A stretch of DNA of 64,000 nt from Streptomyces liangshanensis (lineage in GTDB: Bacteria; Actinomycetota; Actinomycetes; Streptomycetales; Streptomycetaceae), in assembly GCF_011694815.1 (NCBI RefSeq), contig NZ_CP050177.1, forward strand, positions 6,331,501-6,395,500, written 5' to 3'. The notes beneath the pieces are model-generated. The model searched no databases and was not told the origin of the DNA. It saw nothing but the letters and a program-made list of their open reading frames with translations. The position numbers and the translations under genes were made by a program. Positions 17,115 to 25,749 of the stretch are shown here, piece after piece. The number at the start of each line of letters is the position of its first letter. Position 1 is the stretch's first letter.

Positions 17115-19487
17115 ATGGCACCCGAAGACCTCCCCGAAGGCGCCACCGGGGCCCTCAGGACCGCCCCGCGCGTCTGCCCCCTCTGCGAGGCCACCTGCGG
17201 CCTCACCCTCACCATCGAAGGCACCCGCGTCACCGGCGCCAGGGGCGACCGCGACGACGTCTTCAGCCGGGGCTTCATCTGCCCCAAGGGCGCGTCCTTC
17301 GGTGAGCTGGACGCCGACCCCGACCGGCTCACCGGCCCGCTCGTGCGCGGCGAGGACGGAGAGCTGCGGGAGGCGGGGTGGGAGGAGGCTTTCGACCGGG
17401 TCGCCGCCCGGCTGCGCCCGCTGATCGAGACGTACGGCCCCGACTGCGTCGGCGCGGTCCTCGGCAACCCGAACGTCCACACCATGGCCGGCGGCCTCTA
17501 CCCGCCGCTGCTGCTCGCCGCCCTCGGCACGCGCAACGTCTTCACGGCCAGCACCCTCGACCAGATGCCCAAGCACGTCTCCAGCGGGCTGCTCTTCGGC
17601 GACCCCCTCGCCATCCCCGTACCCGACCTGGACCGGACGGACCACCTGCTGCTCCTCGGTGCCAACCCCCTGGAGTCCAACGGGAGTCTGTGCACCGCGC
17701 CCGACTTCCCCGGCAAGCTCAGGGCCCTGCGGGCGCGCGGCGGCACCCTCACCGTCGTGGACCCCCGCCGCACCCGCACCGCCCGTCTCGCCGACCGCCA
17801 TCTCGCCATCAGGCCGGGAACGGACGCCCTGTTGCTCGCGGCGATCGCCCACGTCCTCTTCGAGGAGAAGCTCACCGACCCCGGCCGGCTCACGGACCTG
17901 ACCGAGGGGACGGCCGAAGTCCGCGAGGCGACGGCGGAGTTCACGCCCGAGGCCGTCGCGGCCGCCTGCGACCTGGACGCCGAGGACATCCGTACGCTCG
18001 CCCGGGAACTGGCCGCCGCGCCCACCGCCGCCGTGTACGGACGCATCGGCAGCTGCACCGTCGAGCACGGCACGCTCACCAGCTGGCTCGTCGACGTGCT
18101 CAACGTCCTCACCGGCAACCTCGACCGGCCCGGCGGCGCCCTCTTCCCGCTCTCCGCCACCGACCGGCCGCCCCGGACTCCCGGCCCCGGCAAGGGATTC
18201 GCCCTCGGCCGCTGGACCAGCCGGGTCGGCGGCCACCCCGAGGCGAAGAGCGAACTGCCCCTGGCCGCCCTCGCCGAGGAGATCCGGACCCCGGGGGAGG
18301 GGCGCGTCCGGGCGGTGGTCGCCGTCGCCGCCAACCCCGTCCTGTCCGCCCCCGACGGCGACGGGCTCGACCGCGCCCTGGCCGGGCTGGACTTCATGGT
18401 CAGCGTCGACCCATACCTCAACGAGACCTCACGGCACGCGGACGTCGTCCTGCCCCCGCCGCCGCCCTCCAGGAGCCCCCACTTCGACTTCGCGTTCAAC
18501 GCCCTCGCCGTACGCAACCAGGTCCGCTACACCCCGGCCGCCGTCCCGCTGGAGGACGGCCGCCCCGACGAGAGCGAGATCCTGGCCCGGCTGGTCCTGG
18601 CCGCCGCCGGGATGCACGGGGCCTCCCCGGAGCTGGTGGACGAGGGAGTCATCGACCGTACGCTCGCCCGGGCCGTCGCCGACCCGCACTCGCCGGTCCA
18701 CGGCCGCGACCCGCGCGACCTGTCCGCGCGCCTCACCGGACGGACCGGCCCCGAACGCCGCCTGGACCTGATGCTGCGCCTCGGCCCGTACGGCGCGGGC
18801 TTCGGCCCGGACGCGGACACGGCGCCGGACGAGGGCGCGGACGGGGCGGACGCGGCTTCCGGGACGGAGGGGAGTACAGCTCCGGGGACCCCCGAAGGCC
18901 TCACCCTGGAACGGCTCCTGGCCCACCCGCACGGCATCGACCTCGGCCCGCTGCGGCCGCGCCTCCCCGCCCTGCTCAGGACCCGCAGCGGCCGGATCGA
19001 ACTGCTGCCCGCGCCCATAGCCGCCGACCTCCCCCGGCTCCGCGCTGCCCTCGCGGCCCGGCCCGCCGCCCTCGTCCTGGTCGGCCGCCGCCACCTGCGC
19101 TCCAACAACAGCTGGATGCACAACGTGCCCGCGCTCACCGGCGGTTCGAACCGCTGCACGCTCCAGATCCACCCGGCCGACGCCGCGCGGCTCGGCATCG
19201 CGGACGGCGCGCAGGTCCGGATCACCGCCGACGGGGGCGCGGTGGAGGCGCCGGCGGAGATCACCGACGCCGTACGGACCGGAGTGGTGAGTCTCCCGCA
19301 CGGCTGGGGCCATGACCGCCCCGGCACCCGTACGACGGTGGCGAGCGCCCGCCCCGGCGTCAACGTCAACCAACTCCTCGACGGCACCCGCCTCGACCCT
19401 CTCTCCGGCACGGCGGTGCTCAACGGCTTCCCGGTCACCCTGACCCCCCTGACCGCCGACGCGCCGCCTGGTTCAATGCGGACATGA
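17115..19487 (+). CDS. Molybdopterin-dependent oxidoreductase (FdhF/NarB-type, one Fe4S4 cluster)
   Basis: A 790-residue enzyme of the DMSO-reductase superfamily. The N-terminal cluster-binding cysteines are in CPLCEATCGLTL and FICPKGASF. The following domain has LLLLGANPLESNGSLCTAPD (pterin binding), VVDPRRTRTARLAD, and HADVVLPPPPPSRS. The C-terminal barrel (about 660-790) has GRRHLRSNNSWMHNVPAL and LPHGWGHD. There is no Tat signal, so it is cytosolic, like catabolic formate dehydrogenase or assimilatory nitrate reductase relatives. No electron partner is next to it. ATG 17115 follows GGAGG at five bases. The substrate is not evident. A palindromic operator lies just upstream. Confidence 0.88.
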   Translation: MAPEDLPEGATGALRTAPRVCPLCEATCGLTLTIEGTRVTGARGDRDDVFSRGFICPKGASFGELDADPDRLTGPLVRGEDGELREAGWEEAFDRVAARLRPLIETYGPDCVGAVLGNPNVHTMAGGLYPPLLLAALGTRNVFTASTLDQMPKHVSSGLLFGDPLAIPVPDLDRTDHLLLLGANPLESNGSLCTAPDFPGKLRALRARGGTLTVVDPRRTRTARLADRHLAIRPGTDALLLAAIAHVLFEEKLTDPGRLTDLTEGTAEVREATAEFTPEAVAAACDLDAEDIRTLARELAAAPTAAVYGRIGSCTVEHGTLTSWLVDVLNVLTGNLDRPGGALFPLSATDRPPRTPGPGKGFALGRWTSRVGGHPEAKSELPLAALAEEIRTPGEGRVRAVVAVAANPVLSAPDGDGLDRALAGLDFMVSVDPYLNETSRHADVVLPPPPPSRSPHFDFAFNALAVRNQVRYTPAAVPLEDGRPDESEILARLVLAAAGMHGASPELVDEGVIDRTLARAVADPHSPVHGRDPRDLSARLTGRTGPERRLDLMLRLGPYGAGFGPDADTAPDEGADGADAASGTEGSTAPGTPEGLTLERLLAHPHGIDLGPLRPRLPALLRTRSGRIELLPAPIAADLPRLRAALAARPAALVLVGRRHLRSNNSWMHNVPALTGGSNRCTLQIHPADAARLGIADGAQVRITADGGAVEAPAEITDAVRTGVVSLPHGWGHDRPGTRTTVASARPGVNVNQLLDGTRLDPLSGTAVLNGFPVTLTPLTADAPPGSMRT

Positions 19488-19604
19488 TCGAACTGCCCCC
19501 GGTAGCCGCGTTGGCGGCCGGGGCGCCTCCTGGTCGGCGCGGAACCGCTCGCCGCGGACGAGGTGGCCCACGTACACCACGCACTGACCCCCACCCCCAC
19601 CTGA
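19484..19604 (+). pseudogene. Frameshifted mini-gene coupled to the molybdopterin oxidoreductase
   Basis: An ATG at 19484 overlaps the oxidoreductase stop as ATGA, the normal sign of a translationally coupled next gene. The first 12 codons (MIELPPVAALAA) show coding bias, and after the GGGG run at 19520-19523 the bias moves to the +1 frame, which reads RLLVGAEPLAADEVAHVHHA and stops at 19602-19604. Removing one G restores a continuous 39-residue reading frame. Either the gene is broken or the base call in the G run is wrong. I do not recognise the family. A role as a small partner of the oxidoreductase is inference. Confidence 0.5.
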
Positions 19605-19913
19605 CCCGAACCGCCTGACCCGGACCCGCCCGCCCCGGCGAGGCTCCCTCCGATTCGGTGCGTTTCCGCTACGTCGCACGGCCGGATCCCGTCCACCGCA
19701 TCCGCCGTATCGCGTCCGCGCCACCCCGGGCCCCCGTACCGCGCCCCGGCCGCCCCGTACCTCCGTACCCGCAGGTCAAGGGCCACTTCCGGCGCCCCGT
19801 GCCCCGGGCGCCCCCGTACGCGCGACCTTCGCGCGGGTCATTCCCCGGCCGCGAGGAGTCGGCTAGTTTCAGGCGTCGCAACCGCTCCACCTCCTCTTCC
19901 GGGCGGAACCCTC
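19605..19913. other. 309-bp gene-free stretch before the ABC ATPase
   Basis: No coding bias is visible. The segment around 19680-19790 is a C-rich run with repeated CCGTACC/CGTACC words. Near the right end, TAGTTT (19864-19869) is a possible -10 for the ABC ATPase gene; a convincing -35 is not seen. Confidence 0.4.
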
Positions 19914-21359
19914 ATGAGTCGCGCCATCTCCCTGCACAGGGTCAGCAAGGTGTACGGACGGGGCACCCGCGCCGTCGACCGGTTCTCGCTCGACATCGCG
20001 CCCGGCGAGTTCGTCGTGCTCCTCGGGCCCTCCGGCTGCGGCAAGTCCACCGTGCTCCGCATGATCGCCGGCCTGGAGGACATCAGCGAGGGCGAACTGC
20101 TGCTCGACGGCGAGCGCGCCAACCTCGTCCCGCCCCGCGAACGCGGCATGGCCATGGTGTTCCAGAACTTCGCTCTCTACCCGAGGATGACCAACCGCGA
20201 CAACATCGGCTTCCCGCTGCGCCTGGAGAACCCCCGTGAGGACAGCACGGCACGCGTCGAGGCGACGGCCAGGATGCTCGGCATCGAGGGCATCCTGGAC
20301 CGCTACCCGAGCCAGCTCTCCGGCGGCGAGCGCCAGCGGGTCGCGATGGGCCGCGCCATCTCCCGGCGGCCCTCCGCCTTCCTGATGGACGAGCCGCTGT
20401 CCAACCTCGACGCCAAGCTCCGCAACCACCTCCGCGCCGAGATCGCCCGGCTCACCGCGGACCTCGGCGTCACCACCGTCTACGTGACGCACGACCAGGC
20501 CGAGGCGATGTCCCTGGGCGACCGCGTCGCCGTGATGCGCGGCGGGGTCCTCCAACAGGTCAGCACCCCCCGCGAGGTGTACGCCCTGCCCGAGAACGTC
20601 TTCGTCGCCGCCTTCATCGGCACGCCCCGCATCAACCTCCTCCAGGGCGTCGTGTACGCCCCGTTGGACGGGCGCATGTCGATCGACCTCGGCCGCCAGC
20701 GCCTCCCGCTGCCCGAACCGCTCAGCCGGGACCACCAGTTGCTCCGCATCCAGCAGGGCAGGCAGGTCGTCGTCGGACTGCGCTCCGAGGCGGTCCGCAT
20801 CGCGCCGCCCAGCCAGGCCCGGCCGGGGGAGGTGGCGCTGAGCGGCATCGTCGAGCACATGGAGTACCAGGGGCACGAGGCGCTGGTGCACCTCAACACC
20901 GGCTCCCGGGCCGCCGTGGTCGCCGACCTCGAATCACCGAGGCCGCGGACCGGGCCGCGCCGCCGCGGGCACGGGGGTCCCGGTGTGCTGGGACGCCTGC
21001 GCGAGCGCACGGCGGGCCGCCGGGGCGGTCAGGGCGGCCGGGGCGCGGGCGCGGTCGGCGCGAACGGCTCGGGGAACGGCCACGACCGCGGGACCGCGCA
21101 GGAGCGCACCCCGTCCGGCGGCGGCCATGTCACCGGCCCCGTCGTGGTGCTGGACGACCCGTGGGGCGCCGCCGCCGCGCCGCCCGGGCGCCCCGCCCTC
21201 GTGGCGAGCGACCTCGTCGTCCGCACCGGTCCCGACCTGCGCCTGAGGACCGGCGCCCAGGTCCCCCTGCTCGTCGACCTCGCCCACCTCTACGTCTTCG
21301 ACCACCAGGGCCGGCGGATCTGCCCGGCGCCCGCCGACCTCCCGGGCCTCGACGGCTGA
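19914..21359 (+). CDS. Stand-alone sugar-type ABC ATPase (MsiK/MalK/UgpC-like) with a glycine-rich insert
   Basis: A 481-residue ATPase. Walker A GPSGCGKST, signature LSGGERQRVAMGRA, Walker B AFLMDEPLSNLDAKLR and the H-loop TVYVTHDQAEAMSLG are intact. The C-terminal regulatory OB-fold region (about 240-481) is split at about residues 340-407 by a low-complexity Gly/Arg-rich segment (for example GHGGPGVLGRLRERTAGRRG), unusual for MsiK. No permease or binding protein is near. In Streptomyces, MsiK serves many sugar importers in trans, so this may be a second general ATPase. Confidence 0.88.
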   Translation: MSRAISLHRVSKVYGRGTRAVDRFSLDIAPGEFVVLLGPSGCGKSTVLRMIAGLEDISEGELLLDGERANLVPPRERGMAMVFQNFALYPRMTNRDNIGFPLRLENPREDSTARVEATARMLGIEGILDRYPSQLSGGERQRVAMGRAISRRPSAFLMDEPLSNLDAKLRNHLRAEIARLTADLGVTTVYVTHDQAEAMSLGDRVAVMRGGVLQQVSTPREVYALPENVFVAAFIGTPRINLLQGVVYAPLDGRMSIDLGRQRLPLPEPLSRDHQLLRIQQGRQVVVGLRSEAVRIAPPSQARPGEVALSGIVEHMEYQGHEALVHLNTGSRAAVVADLESPRPRTGPRRRGHGGPGVLGRLRERTAGRRGGQGGRGAGAVGANGSGNGHDRGTAQERTPSGGGHVTGPVVVLDDPWGAAAAPPGRPALVASDLVVRTGPDLRLRTGAQVPLLVDLAHLYVFDHQGRRICPAPADLPGLDG

Positions 21360-21431
21360 ACGCGGCGGTCGGCCGGGACGATGGTGGGCAGTGCCACCGG
21401 CGACTGTGGGCAGTGACACCCTGGCGCCTTA

Positions 21432-21450
21432 AAACTAACGCCGCTAGTTT
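21432..21450 (+). promoter_or_regulatory. TetR-type operator before the aldehyde/alcohol dehydrogenase pair
   Basis: AAACTAACGCCGCTAGTTT is a 19-bp palindrome with 8 of 9 pairs matched. Reading the site at 25717-25735 on the opposite strand gives 14 of 19 identical bases including the exact octamer GCTAGTTT. It lies 63 bases before the aldehyde dehydrogenase start. Confidence 0.7.
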
Positions 21451-21513
21451 GGGCGGGACGCCGGCGCGCACGCGCACCGCGGCGCCGACTCGGCAGGCCC
21501 GGAGGGAATCACC

Positions 21514-22926
21514 ATGAAGGCACACGACGGCATGTACATCCGCGGACAGTGGCGGCCCGCCGCGGGGACGGACACGATCGCCGTCGTGAACCCCACGGAC
21601 GAACAGGTCATCGCCACCGTCCCGGCCGGCACGGCGGAGGACGTGGACGCCGCCGTCCGCGCCGCACGGGCCGCCCTGCCCGCCTGGGCCGCCACCCCGC
21701 CCGCCGAACGCGCCGCCGCGATCGCCGCGTTGGCCGCCGCCATGACCGCACGCCGCGACGAGATCGCCGAGACCGTCACCGCCGAACTGGGCTCGACCGC
21801 CACCTTCGCCCGCCGCGTCCAGGTCGGCCTGCCGATCCGGGTCATGGAGTCGTACGCCGAACTCGCCGCGACCCACGCCTTCGAGACGACGGTCGGCAAC
21901 TCCACGGTCTACGAGGAGCCGGTGGGCGTCGTCGGCGCGATCACCCCCTGGAACTACCCGCTGCACCAGATCGTCGCCAAGGTCGCGCCCGCCCTCGCCG
22001 CCGGCTGCGCGATCGTCGTCAAGCCCGCCGAGGACACCCCGCTCACCGCCCAGCTGTTCGCCGACCTCGTCCACGAAGCGGGCCTGCCCGCCGGGGTGTT
22101 CAACCTGGTGACCGGCCTCGGCCCGGTCGCCGGCCAGGCGCTCGCCGAGCACCCGGACGTCGACCTGGTCTCCTTCACCGGATCGACCGCGGTCGGCCGC
22201 CGGATCGGCGCGGCGGCGGGCGCCGCCGTCAAACGCGTCGCCCTCGAACTGGGCGGCAAGTCCGCCAACGTCGTCCTGCCGAGCGCCGACCTCGCCAAGG
22301 CCGTCACCGTCGGCGTCGCGAACGTCATGTCCAACTCCGGCCAGACGTGCAGCGCCTGGACCCGGATCCTGGTACACACGGACCGGTACGACGAGGCGGT
22401 GGAACTGGCCAGGGCCGCCGCCGCCACCCACGTACCCGGCGACCCGAACGACAGCGGGAGCCGCCTCGGCCCCCTCGTCAACGCCGCCCAACAGGCCCGC
22501 GTCCGGGGCTACATCGAGGCGGGCATCGCGGCCGGCGCCCGGGTCGTCGCGGGCGGACCCGAATCCCCTCACGACACCGGCTACTTCGTCGCGCCGACCG
22601 TCTTCGCCGACGTCACCCCGGACATGTCCATCGCCCAGGAGGAGATCTTCGGCCCCGTCGTCTCCCTGCTGCGGTACGAGGACGAGGACGACGCCCTCCG
22701 GATCGCCAACGGCACCGTCTACGGCCTCGCGGGCGCGGTCTGGGCCGGCGACGACGCCGAGGCGGCCGCCTTCGCCCGCCGCATGGACACCGGCCAGGTT
22801 CACATCAACGGCGGCCGCTTCAACCCGCTCGCGCCCTTCGGCGGCTACAAGCAGTCCGGCGTGGGCCGCGAGTTCGGCGTGCACGGCCTCGCCGAGTACC
22901 TCCAGACCAAGTCCCTCCAGTTCTGA
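21514..22926 (+). CDS. NAD(P)-dependent aldehyde dehydrogenase
   Basis: A 470-residue oxidoreductase converting an aldehyde to its carboxylic acid. Key sites: [20 protein letters not shown] (substrate/cofactor), [21 protein letters not shown] (nucleotide loop), [10 protein letters not shown] (general-base Glu), and [10 protein letters not shown] with the catalytic cysteine. The terminal [15 protein letters not shown] is typical. The alcohol dehydrogenase gene follows by 17 bp, so the pair should carry an alcohol to an acid. A palindrome upstream links them to the TetR at 25048-25698. Confidence 0.93.
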   Translation: MKAHDGMYIRGQWRPAAGTDTIAVVNPTDEQVIATVPAGTAEDVDAAVRAARAALPAWAATPPAERAAAIAALAAAMTARRDEIAETVTAELGSTATFARRVQVGLPIRVMESYAELAATHAFETTVGNSTVYEEPVGVVGAITPWNYPLHQIVAKVAPALAAGCAIVVKPAEDTPLTAQLFADLVHEAGLPAGVFNLVTGLGPVAGQALAEHPDVDLVSFTGSTAVGRRIGAAAGAAVKRVALELGGKSANVVLPSADLAKAVTVGVANVMSNSGQTCSAWTRILVHTDRYDEAVELARAAAATHVPGDPNDSGSRLGPLVNAAQQARVRGYIEAGIAAGARVVAGGPESPHDTGYFVAPTVFADVTPDMSIAQEEIFGPVVSLLRYEDEDDALRIANGTVYGLAGAVWAGDDAEAAAFARRMDTGQVHINGGRFNPLAPFGGYKQSGVGREFGVHGLAEYLQTKSLQF

Positions 22927-22943
22927 GCCGGGAGACCACCCTC

Positions 22944-24023
22944 GTGGTACGCGCAGCTGTCCTCACCGCCGTCGGAGCCCCGCTGGAGATCACCGGCATC
23001 GAGCTTCCCGCCCCCGGTCCCGGCCGGGTGCGGATCCGGCTCGCCGCCGCCGGGGTCTGCCACTCCGACCTGTCCCTGTCCGACGGCACCATGCGGATAC
23101 CGCTGCCCGCCGTCCTCGGCCACGAGGGCGCGGGCACGGTGATCTCCGTCGGCGAGGGCGTCACCCATGTCGCCCCCGGCGACGCGGTCGTCCTCAACTG
23201 GGCCCCGGCCTGCGGGACCTGCCACGCCTGCGCGATCGGCGAGGTCTGGCTCTGCGCCGACGCGCTCGCGGGCGCGTCGGGCCTGCACGCCCGTACCGCC
23301 GACGGCCGCGACCTCCACCCGGGCCTGAACGTCGGCGCGTTCGCCGAGGAGACCGTCGTCGCCGCGAACTGCGTCCTGCCGCTCCCCGACGGCATCCCGC
23401 TCACCGACGCGGCCCTCCTCGGCTGCGCGGTCCTCACCGGGTACGGCGCCGTCCACCACTCCGCGCGGGTCCGCGCCGGCGAGTCGGTGGCCGTCGTCGG
23501 CGTCGGCGGGGTCGGCCTGGCCGCCCTCCAGTCGGCGCGCATCGCCGGGGCCTCGACGATCGTGGCCGTCGATGTCTCCCCGGACAAGGAGGAGTTGGCG
23601 CGGGCCGCCGGGGCGACGGAGTACGTCGTCGCCTCCGCCACCACCGCCAAGGACATCCGCCGGCTCACCGGCGGCCAGGGCGTGGACGTGGCCGTCGAAT
23701 GCGTCGGCCGCGCCGTCACCATCCGTACGGCCTGGGACTCCACCCGCCGCGGCGGCCGCACCACGGTCGTCGGCATCGGCGGCAAGGACCAGCAAGTAAC
23801 CTTCCACGCGCTGGAGTTGTTCCACTGGGGCCGTACGCTCTCCGGCTGCGTGTACGGCAACAGCGACCCGGCGAAGGACCTGCCCGTGCTCGCGGGACAC
23901 ATCCGCGGGGGCCGCTTCGACCTGGGCGCCCTGGTCACACGACGCGTCACCCTGGACGACCTCCCGTCAACCCTCACCACCCTCCCGGAGAGCCGCGGCG
24001 GCCGCGCCCTGGTGGTGTTCTAG
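22944..24023 (+). CDS. Zinc-dependent alcohol dehydrogenase (MDR family)
   Basis: A 359-residue medium-chain dehydrogenase. Catalytic zinc: GVCHSD and the GHEGAGTVISVGEG helix. Structural zinc: CGTCHACAIGEVWLC. NAD-binding Rossmann motif: AVVGVGGVGLAALQSA followed by an acidic VDVSPDKEE, favouring NAD over NADP. The start is GTG 22944 with GGGAG upstream, chosen because the open frame extends back through the aldehyde dehydrogenase gene. The gene is the second of the operon and overlaps the convergent EamA gene by four bases at its stop. The substrate is unknown. Confidence 0.9.
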   Translation: MVRAAVLTAVGAPLEITGIELPAPGPGRVRIRLAAAGVCHSDLSLSDGTMRIPLPAVLGHEGAGTVISVGEGVTHVAPGDAVVLNWAPACGTCHACAIGEVWLCADALAGASGLHARTADGRDLHPGLNVGAFAEETVVAANCVLPLPDGIPLTDAALLGCAVLTGYGAVHHSARVRAGESVAVVGVGGVGLAALQSARIAGASTIVAVDVSPDKEELARAAGATEYVVASATTAKDIRRLTGGQGVDVAVECVGRAVTIRTAWDSTRRGGRTTVVGIGGKDQQVTFHALELFHWGRTLSGCVYGNSDPAKDLPVLAGHIRGGRFDLGALVTRRVTLDDLPSTLTTLPESRGGRALVVF

Positions 24024-25015
24024 GAGGTGCTCGCCCGGCGGCGGGAGCGGGAGACCGCCACGCCCGCCAGGCACAGCGCCCCGCCCGCGAGGGTCAGGAG
24101 GCCGGGGACCTCGTCCAGGACCAGCCAGGCCATCAGGACGACCAGCGCGGGCACCGCGTACGTGGTCGCGCCCATGCGCCCCGCCGTCGTACGGGCCAGC
24201 GCGTACGCCCAGGTCGTGAAGGCCAGCGCGGTCGGGAAGACGCCCAGGTAGAGCATGTTGAGGGTGGCCGACAGCGGCGCGTCCCGGGCGTCCCCGATCA
24301 GCTGGCCCGCGAACGGCAGACAGGCCACGGCCCCGATCAGGCAGCCGAACGTCGTCGCCTGGAGCGCGCTCGCGTGCGCCAGCACCGGCTTCTGGGCCAC
24401 CACCCCGCTCGCGTACGCCATCGCGGCCAGCACGCACAGCGCGACCCCGAGCACCGACGCGTGTCCCTCGCCGGACATCGAGAGCCCCACGGCCACGGCC
24501 CCCGCGAACGACACCGCCATCCCGGCGAGCAGGCGCGGCGGGAGCGACTCCCCGAGGAGCTTCCCGCCCAGCAGCGCGATGAGGATCGGCCCGATGTTCA
24601 CCACCATCGCGGCCGTGCCCGCGTCGACCTCCTGCTCGCCCCAGTTGAGCACCACCATGTAGACGCCGAACCACAGCACGCCCGACACGGCGATCCCGCG
24701 CCAGGCGGCCCGGGGCGGCAGCCCCTCGCGCCGTACCGCGCACACCAGCCCGAGCACCAGCGCGCCCGCGAGCAGCCGGCCGAGCGCCAACGCCCCGGGT
24801 GAGTAGGCGGATCCGGCGCTGCGGATCGACACGAAGGCCGACGCCCAGAGCACCACCGTCACCCCCGCGGCGGCGAGCGGCAACCAGCGCGCGGCGCCGG
24901 AAGCCGGCCCCGGAGCAGGCTCAGAAGCAGGCCCGGAACCAGGCTCAGAAGCAGGCTCGGGAGCTATGGGGGGAGCCGTCGTGGAGGAGGGCACCGGGAT
25001 CGCGGGGTTCGTCAT
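24020..25015 (-). CDS. EamA-family (DMT) exporter
   Basis: A 331-residue membrane protein with the two five-helix EamA repeats of the drug/metabolite superfamily (first repeat from LAAAGVTVVLWASAFVSIRS; second from LGVALCVLAAMAYASGVVAQ). A 40-residue Pro/Glu/Ser-rich N-terminal tail (PEPASEPGSGPASEP) made of short repeats is unusual and should be cytosolic. Such proteins export amino acids or metabolites. It may belong to the TetR unit just upstream on the same strand (gap 32 bp). The ribosome site before ATG 25015 is weak, so translational coupling is possible. Confidence 0.87.
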   Translation of the reverse strand: MTNPAIPVPSSTTAPPIAPEPASEPGSGPASEPAPGPASGAARWLPLAAAGVTVVLWASAFVSIRSAGSAYSPGALALGRLLAGALVLGLVCAVRREGLPPRAAWRGIAVSGVLWFGVYMVVLNWGEQEVDAGTAAMVVNIGPILIALLGGKLLGESLPPRLLAGMAVSFAGAVAVGLSMSGEGHASVLGVALCVLAAMAYASGVVAQKPVLAHASALQATTFGCLIGAVACLPFAGQLIGDARDAPLSATLNMLYLGVFPTALAFTTWAYALARTTAGRMGATTYAVPALVVLMAWLVLDEVPGLLTLAGGALCLAGVAVSRSRRRASTS

Positions 25016-25047
25016 GCCGGAGAACGTACGCCGCGAGCCCGCCGTTC

Positions 25048-25698
25048 TCACCGGGATATCGCCTCGTACTGCACCGACAGCCCGGCGATCAGCGCCCGTA
25101 CCCCCGTTTCGAACGCCCCCTCGTCCACCTGCTCCTGCCGCTCCGCGAGCAGGTGCGCCTGCCCGAGGTGCGGGTAGTCGGCCGGGTCGTACGCCGTCGC
25201 GTCGTCCACGAACCCGAGCGCGAACGACCCCAGCGCCGACCCGGTGATGAAGTAGCGCATCAGGGCGCCGATGTACGTGGCCTGGGCCGCCGGCCACCCC
25301 GCCCTGACCATCGCGCCGAACACCGCGTCGGCCACCCGCAGTCCGGCGGGCCGGCGCCCGGGGCCGCGCGCGAGCACCGGCACGATGTGCGGGTGGTCGG
25401 TGAGGGCCGCCCGGTACGAGACGGCCCAGTCGTGCAGCGCCGTACGCCAGTCGCGGCCGTCGCCCTCGTCGAACATCGACAGGTCGACCTGCGCGCTGAC
25501 CGCGTCCGCGACGGCTTCGAGGATCTCGTCCTTGGTGCGGAAGTGGTTGTAGAGGGACGGCCCGCTCACGCCCAGCTCCGCCGCGAGCCGCCGGGTCGAG
25601 ACCGCCTCCAGGCCCTCCGCGTCCACGAGCGCGCTCGCCGCCCCGACGATGAGTTCTCTGCTGAGGAGGGGCTTGCGCGGTCTGGCCATGGCACTCAT
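25048..25698 (-). CDS. TetR-family regulator of the aldehyde/acyl-CoA genes
   Basis: A 216-residue regulator with the DNA-binding segment LIVGAASALVDAEGLEAVST and RLAAELGVSGPSLYNHFRTK. The C-terminal domain (TetR_C-type, RGPGRRPAGLRVADAVFGAM) would hold a hydrophobic ligand, plausibly an acyl-CoA. It is divergent from an acyl-CoA dehydrogenase gene with a palindrome in the 51-bp gap, and a matching palindrome precedes the aldehyde dehydrogenase operon 3.6 kb away. This supports one small regulon including the EamA exporter downstream. An alternative start is ATG 25689. Confidence 0.9.
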   Translation of the reverse strand: MSAMARPRKPLLSRELIVGAASALVDAEGLEAVSTRRLAAELGVSGPSLYNHFRTKDEILEAVADAVSAQVDLSMFDEGDGRDWRTALHDWAVSYRAALTDHPHIVPVLARGPGRRPAGLRVADAVFGAMVRAGWPAAQATYIGALMRYFITGSALGSFALGFVDDATAYDPADYPHLGQAHLLAERQEQVDEGAFETGVRALIAGLSVQYEAISR

Positions 25699-25716
25699 AG
25701 TAGGCCGGGCGACCAG

Positions 25717-25735
25717 AAACTAGCAGTGCTAATTA
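25717..25735. promoter_or_regulatory. TetR operator between tetR and the acyl-CoA dehydrogenase gene
   Basis: AAACTAGCAGTGCTAATTA has the perfect core TAGCA-G-TGCTA and 7 of 9 pairs matched overall. It ends 14 bases before the acyl-CoA dehydrogenase start and 18 bases from the tetR start, placing it over both promoters. Confidence 0.7.
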
Positions 25736-25749
25736 AAGGGGTGTCCGCC

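Noticed and set aside
19862..19869. GCTAGTTT half-site before the MsiK-like ATPase, matching the aldehyde dehydrogenase operator
   Set aside because: Only one half is present; the other side does not match, and TAGTTT fits a plain -10 element.
20935..21140. Gene boundary (two genes instead of one) at the Gly-rich part of the ABC ATPase
   Set aside because: The frame is continuous and the sequence after the insert returns to a regulatory-domain pattern without a new ribosome site.
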